The position numbers and the translations under genes were made by a program. A DNA stretch of 61,563 nt. Origin: an uncultured Colwellia sp. (GTDB lineage Bacteria > Pseudomonadota > Gammaproteobacteria > Enterobacterales > Alteromonadaceae). The notes below the pieces were generated by a model. The model searched no databases. It was not told where the DNA came from and was given only the letters and a program-made list of their open reading frames with translations. Below are positions 17,366 through 25,925 of this stretch, piece by piece. How positions within the stretch are numbered: the first letter of the stretch is position 1; each line of letters begins with the position of its first letter. The stretch is taken from assembly GCA_913063325.1 (NCBI GenBank), contig CAJXYE010000024.1:1-61563 (forward strand), written 5' to 3'.

Positions 17366-18196
17366 CTATATAGGAAAACTAAACAGCAGGCGAAAAGCAC
17401 TAAAGTTTTTACTATATCGATAACTTAAACCCAGCCGGTCAATGCCTGCCCATGAATAACCTATCGTTTTAGCAAATTTTAAGGTAAAACCAAACTCTAA
17501 ACTATTAGTTAAGGTGACATTTTTTTCTTCATCAAAATTTTGAACGCCTGGCAATTTAAAATCAACTTCACTAAAGTACCAAAAAGCAGTGACAAAGAGC
17601 CTCGGCTGAAATTGATACCCCAAAATTTGATATTGTACCGGCAACCCTGTGTCTATGCCTAGTTGCACCGCTGCATATGAGTCATTGGCATCATAGCCAT
17701 TACCATCGTAACCCGCATAATAAATTCTATTTGCCCAAATAGAGTCAAAGTTCTTTATATCAAAACTATAAAGCGCTGATACGCCTACAGAATGAACGTT
17801 AACGCCTTTATTCGTTGTTAGGTTCCGACCATACCCGATATCAAAATAACTTTCTATCAGCCAATTTTGGCTGTACTGGTAGTTAAAAGCGATGCCTGGT
17901 GTAAAAGTGATGGTACCCACTTCATCAGGTAATTCAAGCTCTGGTATATCCGCTAGTTCAAAGTCAAAAAAACCAACAGAAACGGGTAACCGCAAGTCAT
18001 AACTGGTCTTATCTTTATGCCCTAGTTCATAAGAAAACGGCATACTGATCAAACTAGCATTTTGCCCTGTTGTTCGATATATGCCGCTACCTAGGTAATT
18101 AGCATAGGCATAATGTACTGGCTCTATTTCCTGTGCATCGATACTAAAAATAGTGCCAACAAAAAACAATAAAAATGTGAACAATCTGTGTTTCAT
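17366..18196 (-). CDS. putative outer membrane beta-barrel protein
   Basis: A 276-residue protein with a signal peptide (about 1-21, ending SIDA). The rest is made of alternating aromatic and polar strands (ALYSFDIKNF, LFVTAFWYFSEVDF, LGLSYRYSKNFSAFRLLF) with turns rich in Asp, Asn and Gly, the look of a 10-12 strand barrel. No named family is recognised. It starts about 30 nt after the stop of the lytic transglycosylase gene at 18229-20391, so both are probably in one leftward operon. Confidence 0.65.
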   Translation of the reverse strand: MKHRLFTFLLFFVGTIFSIDAQEIEPVHYAYANYLGSGIYRTTGQNASLISMPFSYELGHKDKTSYDLRLPVSVGFFDFELADIPELELPDEVGTITFTPGIAFNYQYSQNWLIESYFDIGYGRNLTTNKGVNVHSVGVSALYSFDIKNFDSIWANRIYYAGYDGNGYDANDSYAAVQLGIDTGLPVQYQILGYQFQPRLFVTAFWYFSEVDFKLPGVQNFDEEKNVTLTNSLEFGFTLKFAKTIGYSWAGIDRLGLSYRYSKNFSAFRLLFSFPI

Positions 18197-18228
18197 AAAT
18201 ATTTTAATGAGTTCCTAACCGACTAAGA

Positions 18229-20391
18229 TTAATAGTCAGTAATTCTAATATAGCTTAAATAGCGCTGATGAATATCACGAACGTAATTTACCGGCTCTTG
18301 GCCCCTTACATAACCAAAACGTGCTTTTTTATAATAGTGGCTACGCTGGAGTAATAACATAGCTTTTTCTACATTGTTAAACCACTGATCACTCCTTAAA
18401 CCTAGCTGCCTTGCTAAGCGTTGTGCATCTTTTACATGGCCAAACCCAGCATTATACGACGCTAAGGAAAAAAATATTTGCTCTTGGACTGGTAAGTCTT
18501 TAGAGAACCGGTCACGCGTCCAGTTTAAATATTGCACGCCTGAAGCGATGGCTTGCTCAGGATCTTTTAAGTTTTCTACACCAAGCTCTTGTGCTGTTCT
18601 GGGCAGCATTTGCATTAAGCTAAAAGCACCGGTGGAATTACTCGCTAATGGATCAAATCTGCTTTCTTGATACATTTGCGCAACAATAAGTCGCCAATCA
18701 AAGTTATACGGCCGTACATACGAGCGAACAATATCGTCATAAGGCGACAAAGTTGAACCCGAGACTAAACGGTGCTTTTTATGGCTTTCCTGCAATTTTT
18801 CATTATAAAAATATTTGTTTTTTACCACATTATAAAAAGTACCACGGTAATACTTCCTGACAAACTCATTTAAATAAGCAAGTAGCTGTGGATTATTTTG
18901 TCTAACAAGATAGGCGTAAGGGACATTTTCTTTAAAGGTTAATGGCGTAATAATTTCTGAGCGAAAACTACTCTCAATAGCAATGAGATTACTATCAGCA
19001 ATCGTTAAATCAATTTCTTTCTCTGCTACTTGGCTAATTAATATTTCAGTGGCAATATCTTCGTTCGCGGCAACAATATTAACGCCAAAATCTTTCGATA
19101 GCCTTTGTGCCGTAGTCCAAAAACTACTACTTTTTCTTACTGTAATGGTTCGGCCTTTAAGATCAGCCAACTCATTTATAGCTGAACTTTCTTGGTGAGC
19201 TACTAATTGCTCTTTTACCCTGTTATAACGAATACTGGTAACTAACTTAGCTTCAGCTACTTGGGACTTTCGAGCCTTTGTTCGAGAAAGTCCCGCGGCT
19301 ATAATATCCCCTTTTCCCTCAGCTAATAAATTCAACATTTCGTCATAGCTATCAGCAACAACCATAACCAATTTTACTTTGTAAATATCGGCAAACTTAC
19401 GCATCAATTCATATTCAAAACCAAGTAGCTCACCGCGCCACAAAAAATAAGTTTCGGGGCTGTTGCGAGTTATAACGCGAAGAGGGAGCTTATCTTTTCT
19501 TAATTGCTTAAAGTCAATGGTACGTTCTGGCTCTATGACCTGCATCACGTGATGAACTGAAATAAATTCATTCAGTTCATGTAAAAAACTATCATTACCT
19601 AAATTCACTGCCCAGGCGAGCGTGATCGCTTTCGGTAGAGTAAATACACTTTGGATATCATCACGATATTGTTTTAACGTTTCAAAAGAAAAGCCATCAA
19701 TTGCAGCATATTTAATGGTGCCATCAGCAATACTATCAGCTACTTCTTGTGAGCTTACTTTCTTTTCAACAATATCAACTTGCCAGTGAGGGAATTGCTT
19801 ATTAACACTGTCAATATAAGCAGAGCCAATAGGAAGTGAAATATTGATATTATCGTGCTCATTAAAGCTATGTATCCCTGCTTTAGCGATAACGACTTCT
19901 TTATCACGCAGTAAGGGATACGAAAAACTAAATTCAGCTAAGCGGTTTGCTGTGATTGTTAAATGCCTTGGAATAATATCGACATCAAATGCGGATAGTT
20001 TGGTAAACATCTCGGCTAAGTTACTCACTCGTAACCAGTTAATTTTTAAGCTTCGTTCATCGGCAAAACTTTGTAATAAAGTAGAGTGATATGCCCCTGT
20101 TGAGCCAGAGCGTGGCAATGCAGACTCTAACTGCCAATCAAGTTTTACTGCATTTATGTATCCTGATGCTTTGATCTCAGGCCAAGTTCTGGCCTTTGTT
20201 CTTTTTTCTGCCATTTTTTTAGCAACTGGCGTTAATTTACTTTTTTTGTCACCTTGTTCATTCTTCTGATCATCATTTTGCTCAATAGAGATTTTAGACG
20301 CTTCTTCTACCAAGGGCGGCTCTTGACATCCAGCTAAGGAAAGTAGCATAAAAAAACTTGCTATCACTATTACCATTAACTGTTTATTCAT
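18229..20391 (-). CDS. MltF-like lytic murein transglycosylase with two solute-binding modules
   Basis: A 720-residue lipoprotein (lipobox SLAGC, C22). MltF of E. coli is about 518 residues with one SBP_bac_3-like regulatory domain and one SLT domain. Here two SBP_bac_3-like modules are seen: about 85-300 (LRVITRN-type start is in the second; the first carries AFDVDIIPRHLTITANRLAE) and about 305-530 (ETYFLWRGELLGFEYELMRK, GKGDIIAAGLSRTKARKSQV). The SLT domain follows (about 550-700) with the catalytic Glu in MYQESRFDPLASNSTGAFS and the LASYNAGFGHV motif. It should cleave peptidoglycan from the outer membrane inner face. The extra module suggests control by more than one ligand, or a degenerate duplicate. 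Confidence 0.85.
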   Translation of the reverse strand: MNKQLMVIVIASFFMLLSLAGCQEPPLVEEASKISIEQNDDQKNEQGDKKSKLTPVAKKMAEKRTKARTWPEIKASGYINAVKLDWQLESALPRSGSTGAYHSTLLQSFADERSLKINWLRVSNLAEMFTKLSAFDVDIIPRHLTITANRLAEFSFSYPLLRDKEVVIAKAGIHSFNEHDNINISLPIGSAYIDSVNKQFPHWQVDIVEKKVSSQEVADSIADGTIKYAAIDGFSFETLKQYRDDIQSVFTLPKAITLAWAVNLGNDSFLHELNEFISVHHVMQVIEPERTIDFKQLRKDKLPLRVITRNSPETYFLWRGELLGFEYELMRKFADIYKVKLVMVVADSYDEMLNLLAEGKGDIIAAGLSRTKARKSQVAEAKLVTSIRYNRVKEQLVAHQESSAINELADLKGRTITVRKSSSFWTTAQRLSKDFGVNIVAANEDIATEILISQVAEKEIDLTIADSNLIAIESSFRSEIITPLTFKENVPYAYLVRQNNPQLLAYLNEFVRKYYRGTFYNVVKNKYFYNEKLQESHKKHRLVSGSTLSPYDDIVRSYVRPYNFDWRLIVAQMYQESRFDPLASNSTGAFSLMQMLPRTAQELGVENLKDPEQAIASGVQYLNWTRDRFSKDLPVQEQIFFSLASYNAGFGHVKDAQRLARQLGLRSDQWFNNVEKAMLLLQRSHYYKKARFGYVRGQEPVNYVRDIHQRYLSYIRITDY

Positions 20392-20536
20392 TAAGTATAC
20401 CCATGTTTTTTATATAAGATTAGCAGGTTTAGCAAAAAAAAAACCAGTGATAAGTTTAAATAACTCAGCACTGGCTTTCTTTAATAAAATACGGTAAATA
20501 CTGATAGTTAATTTACTGCATTTTTTACTAATTTTT

Positions 20537-22207
20537 TTACTGACTAATTTTAGCCCAGGTATCACGAAGACCAACAGTACGGTTAAATACTAGACTACCA
20601 GGCTCTTTAATATCATTATCTAAACAGAAATAACCTTGGCGTTCAAACTGGTATGCACTTTCAGCTTTAGCCTGTGCAAGTGACGGTTCCACTTTAGCCC
20701 CCGTAATAGTGACCAAAGACTCTGGATTAATAACAGAGTTAAAATCGTCTTCTGCTGCAGGGTTAGGCACAGTAAATAACCTGTCATATAAACGTACTTT
20801 CGCATCAAGTGATTTATTAGCATCAACCCAATGGATAACACCTTTAGGTTTAGTACCATCTGTTGGGTTTTTACCTAACGTATCTTCATTATAAGTACAG
20901 TAAACAGTGGTGACATTACCTTCTTCATCTTTATCGCAACGAGTAGCAGTAACAACGTAAGCACCACGTAAACGTACCGCTTTATCGATGACTAAACGTT
21001 TGTATTTTTTATTAGCTTCTTCTCTAAAGTCTTCTGCTTCAATGTAAAGCTCTTTAGAAAATGGCACAATACGTGTGCCTTGCTCGTCATCACTAGGGTG
21101 ATTCTTAACAACAAGATCTTCACTTTTATCTTCAGGATAGTTTTCAATCACTAATCTAATAGGATCTAAGACAGCCATAGCCCGTGGTGCATTATCATTT
21201 AAATCTTCACGGATACATGCTTCTAAAACACTAATTTCAATAGTGTTTTCCATTTTAGTGACACCTATTCGCTTAGCAAATTCGCGCATTGATGCAGGTG
21301 TATAACCCCGACGACGAAAAGCTGCAATAGTAGGCATACGTGGGTCATCCCAGCTATCAACTAACTTCTCTTCCACTAAGGTATTTAGCTTACGCTTGCT
21401 CATCAAAGTATATTCTAGGTTTAAGCGAGAGAATTCATACTGATGCGGAGTAGATGGTACTGAAACGTTTTCAATTACCCAGTCGTATAAACGTCGGTTA
21501 TCTTGAAACTCTAACGTACAAATTGAATGAGTGATGCCTTCTAATGCATCAGATAAACAATGGGTAAAGTCATACATTGGATAAATGCACCACTTATCAC
21601 CCGTTTGGTGATGATGAGCAAAACGTACACGATAAATAATAGGATCGCGAAGACACATAAAGCTTGAAGTCATATCAATTTTCGCGCGCAAAGCACAAAT
21701 GCCTTCTTCAAACTCACCGTTTTTCATCTTGGCAAATAAGGCTAAATTTTCTTCGACTGAGGTATCACGATAAGGGCTATTTTTACCTGGCTTATTTAAA
21801 GTACCACGATATTCACGTGTTTCTTCCGCGTTTAGGAAACACACATAGGCTAAACCTTTTTCAATAAGTTCAACCGCAAAGCCATGTAATTGGTCAAAGT
21901 AATTAGAAGAATAACGAACCTCATCTGCCCACTCAAAACCCAACCATTGCACATCTTTTTGAATGGCATGAACGTAGTCGATATCTTCTTTTTCAGGATT
22001 GGTATCATCGAAACGTAAATTACATTTACCTTTATAATCTTGAGCGATACCAAAATTCAAGCAGATAGATTTTGCATGACCAATATGCAAAAAGCCATTT
22101 GGCTCTGGCGGAAAACGTGTTTGTACACTGCTATGTTTGCCACTATCTAAATCAGCATCAATGATATTACGAATAAAGTTTGTTGGGCGGTTTTCGGTGT
22201 CCGACAT
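20537..22207 (-). CDS. glnS: glutaminyl-tRNA synthetase
   Basis: A 556-residue class I synthetase charging tRNA-Gln (E. coli GlnS 554). The HIGH motif is at 41-44 in [20 protein letters not shown], and the KMSKS equivalent is LMSKRKL. The C-terminal anticodon-binding barrels are complete. Its own promoter lies about 105 bp upstream; a small hairpin (GTGCGT/ACGCAC at 22284-22298) lies in the leader. It is transcribed leftward, about 145 nt before the transglycosylase gene, probably as a separate unit. Confidence 0.97.
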   Translation of the reverse strand: MSDTENRPTNFIRNIIDADLDSGKHSSVQTRFPPEPNGFLHIGHAKSICLNFGIAQDYKGKCNLRFDDTNPEKEDIDYVHAIQKDVQWLGFEWADEVRYSSNYFDQLHGFAVELIEKGLAYVCFLNAEETREYRGTLNKPGKNSPYRDTSVEENLALFAKMKNGEFEEGICALRAKIDMTSSFMCLRDPIIYRVRFAHHHQTGDKWCIYPMYDFTHCLSDALEGITHSICTLEFQDNRRLYDWVIENVSVPSTPHQYEFSRLNLEYTLMSKRKLNTLVEEKLVDSWDDPRMPTIAAFRRRGYTPASMREFAKRIGVTKMENTIEISVLEACIREDLNDNAPRAMAVLDPIRLVIENYPEDKSEDLVVKNHPSDDEQGTRIVPFSKELYIEAEDFREEANKKYKRLVIDKAVRLRGAYVVTATRCDKDEEGNVTTVYCTYNEDTLGKNPTDGTKPKGVIHWVDANKSLDAKVRLYDRLFTVPNPAAEDDFNSVINPESLVTITGAKVEPSLAQAKAESAYQFERQGYFCLDNDIKEPGSLVFNRTVGLRDTWAKISQ

Positions 22208-22311
22208 GAAAATAAACCTCTGAAAATAACCTAATACAAACGGATCAATATAATAACCCGCATGTTATATAGCTTGATATAAAGTGCGTTTTACGCACAA
22301 AGATACGCAAT

Positions 22312-22320
22312 ATTATAGCA
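22312..22320 (-). promoter_or_regulatory. extended -10 promoter of glnS
   Basis: On the minus strand TGCTATAAT is a consensus -10 hexamer with the TGn extension; no good -35 box is seen 17 bp further up. It is followed by a leader of about 100 nt that contains the 6-bp hairpin at 22284-22298. Confidence 0.65.
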
Positions 22321-22401
22321 AGTGTTTACAGGGGAGAATAGCGTTAGATAATAGTATATTGCTTAATATGTTCACCACTTTATTCTGGTGAGTACTCTTT
22401 A

Positions 22402-22712
22402 TACCATTCCACCTAAGAAAGTGATCGCTTAGCGAAGATTTAAAGGTTTAGAGGCAAGGCATTGATTGAAGATAATGGTTATTCAGGAGAATGTGCTCCT
22501 GCATTCTCTAAGAAGCTACATCCGTGTAGCGTCCTTGTCAAAATCAATAACGATGCATATAAGCCTTTAAAACTCGCCCTTCAGGAACGTATGAGCATCA
22601 TGATAAAGGCACAAAATTTGTTTGATGTAGAATAACTATATCTACGCATATTTTGCTTGTTCTCATATCGCCCGTATCGTTCTAAGTGGTCACTTCTTTA
22701 GATGGACTGGTA
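22402..22712. mobile_element. MITE-like element, family 2 (311 bp)
   Basis: It begins TACCATTCCACCTAAGAAAG and ends with the imperfect inverse (CTTCTTTAGATGGACTGGTA): about 25-bp terminal inverted repeats. The interior holds two hairpins, CAGGAG...CTCCTG (22484-22501) and GCTACATCCGTGTAGC (22515-22530), that recur in reverse orientation in the element at 33717-34030. No coding frame is conserved. It fills most of the 580-bp gap between glnS and the HD regulator gene. Confidence 0.78.
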
Positions 22713-22786
22713 TTATTAGCTAATGGTTATATTTAGTAAGCGAGTAAAGTGATTACAAGTGGTTATCATTACTGCATTGTGAAATT

Positions 22787-24073
22787 TTAACGCGCATAAA
22801 TAAGAAAAGACTCAGCTTGTTCTTTTTCTATTTCTACAAGTTTATCAATATGATGTTGTTCTACTTCTGTACCTTGAGTTAACATTGCATTGTTATCGGT
22901 ATTAACTATATCTCTTGTTAACATCATGCCTTCTCGTAAATCACAGCTATTAAGTAGGTAGTCTATTTTACCCTCACTTGAGCTTGGGAATTCTTCTAAT
23001 ATAGATAAATAGCAATTGGTTAATTTCGGGTCAAACATTGTTTTAGCTAACTCTTTAATACGGTGTTTGGCTTCCACTGTTGGTATACAAAAGTTCGACT
23101 GATGTCCATTAACTAAGTTGTCGTACATTGAAACGATCGCAATAATACGTGATCCTAGCGGAATTTCTTCAGCAGACAAATGTTCAGGGGCAGTATTTCC
23201 GTTATAGCTTGCGGGAATATTTTTTATTATTTCGGCAACAAAGGAAAGTTCATCAACTTTTTTGAGTAGTTCATAGCTTTTTTGATAAAAACCACTGTAT
23301 AGTTTTTTTTCCTGCTGCGTCATGGTATCAATAGATTTAGACAACAACGTTTGTTCGAGTGCTAACTTTCCTGTTTCATACAATAGTCCCGCAATATAAA
23401 TTTGAAAAATAGTGAGTTTGTCGCAAGACTGTCTTTCTGCAATTAACCTTGCATGAGCGGCAACACGAAAATTATGGCGAGTAGCATCTTGATTATGTAA
23501 ACAAATGGTTTCTGCATAAATATCAATAAAGGTTGAAAAGGTCTTTTTTAGCCGACCGAAACTATTCGCTTCTCGGGTAGATATTAGCTGTAATTTCTGC
23601 TGGTTTTTATTGGTTTCTAATTCAAGTGAACTATTGATAAGAGACAACTCTGCATTTTTCGCCAAATTAACTTTTAATAACTGTTTCGTTTTCCTTTCAT
23701 TAAGGTACAGCTCATAAGCACTATTGAGTTCAGCGATTAACTCCTCATTATTCCAAGGCTTTGAGAAGTAGTGTGATATTTTCCCTTCATTTACCGCGGT
23801 TACAGTTAAATTGATATCTGCATGGCCCGTAAGCAAAAAGCGTTTACAGTGACCATTAATTTCAATGATCTTTCCTAAGAAAGTAGCCCCATCCATAATG
23901 GGCATTCTCATGTCTGTCAGAACCAGTGGAATATTAGGGTTGTCTTGGTAAAAGCCAATGGCTTCATTTGCGTCTGAAAATAGATACAGTTGAAAATGTT
24001 TACGTAACACACGGTTTAATGCGTTAAGTACTTCCTTTTCATCATCAAGTATTAGTAACGAAGGTTTATCCAT
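22787..24073 (-). CDS. response regulator with degenerate HD-GYP domain
   Basis: A 428-residue protein. The receiver domain is complete (SLLILDDEKEVLNALNRVL, phospho-acceptor D54 in LVLTDMRMP, and the switch Lys in YFSKPW). The C-terminal part has the outline of an HD-GYP domain but the catalytic residues are changed: LLYETGK stands where LLHDIGK is expected, the HHE..DGxGYP box is replaced by SYNGNTAPEHL, and AIVSMYDNLV replaces AVADVFDAL. It is therefore probably not a c-di-GMP phosphodiesterase; it may bind a ligand or a partner. It is divergent from the sigma54 regulator gene at 24250, a common arrangement for two linked regulators. Confidence 0.85.
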   Translation of the reverse strand: MDKPSLLILDDEKEVLNALNRVLRKHFQLYLFSDANEAIGFYQDNPNIPLVLTDMRMPIMDGATFLGKIIEINGHCKRFLLTGHADINLTVTAVNEGKISHYFSKPWNNEELIAELNSAYELYLNERKTKQLLKVNLAKNAELSLINSSLELETNKNQQKLQLISTREANSFGRLKKTFSTFIDIYAETICLHNQDATRHNFRVAAHARLIAERQSCDKLTIFQIYIAGLLYETGKLALEQTLLSKSIDTMTQQEKKLYSGFYQKSYELLKKVDELSFVAEIIKNIPASYNGNTAPEHLSAEEIPLGSRIIAIVSMYDNLVNGHQSNFCIPTVEAKHRIKELAKTMFDPKLTNCYLSILEEFPSSSEGKIDYLLNSCDLREGMMLTRDIVNTDNNAMLTQGTEVEQHHIDKLVEIEKEQAESFLIYAR

Positions 24074-24249
24074 TTCTTCTTCCTTGGTTATCGACCAACA
24101 ATTAAGTATCTCATAAGACTAAATGTACAATGATTAAAATAAATTATAGCCGATTATTTGTATATAGAGACGCAAAATGAAAATAACTACTATTAAATTG
24201 CAAATATCTTCTATGATTAGAGGTAAGCATTCTTTATTTGGCATTAATT

Positions 24250-25692
24250 ATGGATAACAATGACAATAACACCTCGTCACTACCGACTTTATTACTAGTT
24301 GATGATGATGGCAATATATTAGAAGCATTAAAAAGAGCCTTGCATAATATTGATGCCAATATTATTGATTTTCAATCTCCTATCGCTGCACTTGAATATT
24401 GTCAAACTAATCAACCTGATGTCGTTATTTCTGATCAACATATGCCGGACATGAATGGCTGTGAACTATTAGAAAAAATCAAAAGGCGCTGGCCTAAGTC
24501 CCAAAGAATAATTCTATCAGCATACCAAGATTTTGACCTTGTCTCTGCGGCTTTTAGTTCAGGTGTAGTAGAAAAATTTATTTGCAAACCTTGGGTGAAT
24601 AAAGAGCTAAAGTTTGTTGTCGATAAAGCGCTCAGTCGCAAAGTAAATGTTATTGTGACTCCAAATGATGAAGACAATATTCCTTTGACCGGCTTAATTA
24701 ACTTTCACGGTATAATAGCTGAAGATGAAGCCATGCATGAATTGTTTGATAGTATCAGGCACGCTTCAAGCACTAATGCGCCTATTTTTATTACTGGTGA
24801 AACAGGTACGGGTAAAGAGTTAGTAGCCAAAGCTTGTCATGCTGAAAGTTACCATAAAGACCAACCGTTTATCGCTGTAAACTGTGCTAACTTTACGGAG
24901 AACTTAATAGAGTCTCAACTTTTTGGTCACACTAAAGGCGCCTTTACTGGTGCAATATCAAATCAAGAAGGCTTATTTTCTGCGGCTAAGCAAGGTAGCT
25001 TATTTTTAGATGAGATAACCACCTTGTCTAAACCCTTACAGGCGAAGCTTTTGCGTGTTGTTCAGGAGCGAGAGTTTTCCCCTTTAGGAACAAATACTGT
25101 GCTTAAATTTCATGCTCAAATTATTTCCGCCTCTTCTAACTCTATTAGTAATGCTGTAATAGAAGGCGAGTTTAGGGAAGATTTATATTACCGCCTTAAC
25201 GTTATTGCCATGGCTTTACCGCCATTAAAAGATCGAGGCGGTGATCTGGTGCATATCGCTAGCTTCTTTTTGAAAAAATATAATAAAATCGCCAGTAAAC
25301 ACTTTAAAAAATTCTCTCGCAACGCGATTCAAATCATTTGTGCTTATGACTGGCCGGGGAATATTCGTCAATTAGAAAACGTAATTCATGGCATGGTTAT
25401 TTTAAACAGTGGTGAGCAAATAACCTCTGAAATGATCATTAAATCATTATCTAATACTGTAAAAAACTATACTGCAATTCAACCTGTGCCCCCCCAACCC
25501 GCAGCAGACAAAACTAATTATCATCATAATCCTGAGCCAATAAAAGATAACACCGCGATTCAACCGCTATGGCAAGTAGAAAAAGATGCTATTGAGGCTG
25601 CAATATCCTATTGTCAGGGTAATATACCTAAGGCTGCAGCCATGTTAGAAGTGAGTCCTTCTACAATTTATCGAAAAAAACTCGACTGGTAA
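24250..25692 (+). CDS. sigma54-dependent response regulator (NtrC family)
   Basis: A 480-residue protein. Receiver domain about 12-130 (PTLLLVDDDGN, phospho-acceptor D62 in VVISDQHMPDMNG, switch Lys in KFICKPW). AAA+ domain about 155-390 with Walker A GETGTGKELVAK, the sigma54-contact loop GAFTGA (in KGAFTGAIS) and Walker B GSLFLDEIT. The C-terminal Fis-type HTH is AISYCQGNIPKAAAMLEVSP, then STIYRKK. It should activate sigma54 promoters when phosphorylated. An in-frame TTG at 24238 is an alternative start. It is the only sigma54 activator in the window, and sigma54-type promoters with a shared upstream element follow in the next 23 kb, so it is the first candidate activator of the polysaccharide locus (inference). 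Compare SypG of V. fischeri. Confidence 0.93.
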   Translation: MDNNDNNTSSLPTLLLVDDDGNILEALKRALHNIDANIIDFQSPIAALEYCQTNQPDVVISDQHMPDMNGCELLEKIKRRWPKSQRIILSAYQDFDLVSAAFSSGVVEKFICKPWVNKELKFVVDKALSRKVNVIVTPNDEDNIPLTGLINFHGIIAEDEAMHELFDSIRHASSTNAPIFITGETGTGKELVAKACHAESYHKDQPFIAVNCANFTENLIESQLFGHTKGAFTGAISNQEGLFSAAKQGSLFLDEITTLSKPLQAKLLRVVQEREFSPLGTNTVLKFHAQIISASSNSISNAVIEGEFREDLYYRLNVIAMALPPLKDRGGDLVHIASFFLKKYNKIASKHFKKFSRNAIQIICAYDWPGNIRQLENVIHGMVILNSGEQITSEMIIKSLSNTVKNYTAIQPVPPQPAADKTNYHHNPEPIKDNTAIQPLWQVEKDAIEAAISYCQGNIPKAAAMLEVSPSTIYRKKLDW

Positions 25693-25717
25693 TTAATGTG
25701 AATTAATTCATAAATAG

Positions 25718-25752
25718 GGCCAACCCTCTTAATTATAAAAGAGGTGGCCTTT
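25718..25752 (+). terminator. terminator of the sigma54 regulator gene
   Basis: GGCCA-ac-CCTCTT ... AAGAGG-TGGCC followed by TTT: two stacked stems with a 2-nt bulge and an 8-nt loop, 25 nt after the stop codon. Confidence 0.8.
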
Positions 25753-25801
25753 CTATCTATGATTTTACTAAAGTAGGACAATTCGCTTCCGAATATGAAT
25801 A

Positions 25802-25817
25802 TTGCTTTGCAATTTGC
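25802..25817 (+). promoter_or_regulatory. putative enhancer (UAS) element, copy 1
   Basis: TTGCTTTGCAATTTGC. It contains the 9-mer GCAATTTGC (25809-25817), also found at 35451, 40819 and, inverted, at 47381. Its first 11 bases recur exactly at 40793. It lies about 60 bp upstream of the -24 element of the promoter at 25872, the usual place for an activator of the NtrC family. Confidence 0.6.
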
Positions 25818-25871
25818 AAGAAAACCTAATACTCAAAACCTAATCAACTGAAAAATAAACAAATAAAAAAC

Positions 25872-25887
25872 AGGAACACTCCTTGCA
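25872..25887 (+). promoter_or_regulatory. sigma54-type promoter of the LruC-domain gene
   Basis: AGGAACACTCCTTGCA: GG and GC with the required 10-bp spacing and a perfect TTGCA at -12. The -24 half is weaker (AGGAAC instead of TGGCAC). It lies 38 bp before the ATG at 25926. Confidence 0.55.
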
Positions 25888-25925
25888 ACGTTAATATTTA
25901 TTATTAAACGTTACGGGAAGTTTTT

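Noticed and set aside
20620..20859. minus-strand frame overlapping glnS
   Set aside because: Shifted frame of glnS with Leu-rich, membrane-like noise; glnS itself is complete.
24190..24205. enhancer-like element before the sigma54 regulator
   Set aside because: AATTGCAAAT matches only part of the 9-mer, and no GG-N10-GC promoter lies at the right distance; autoregulation is not supported.
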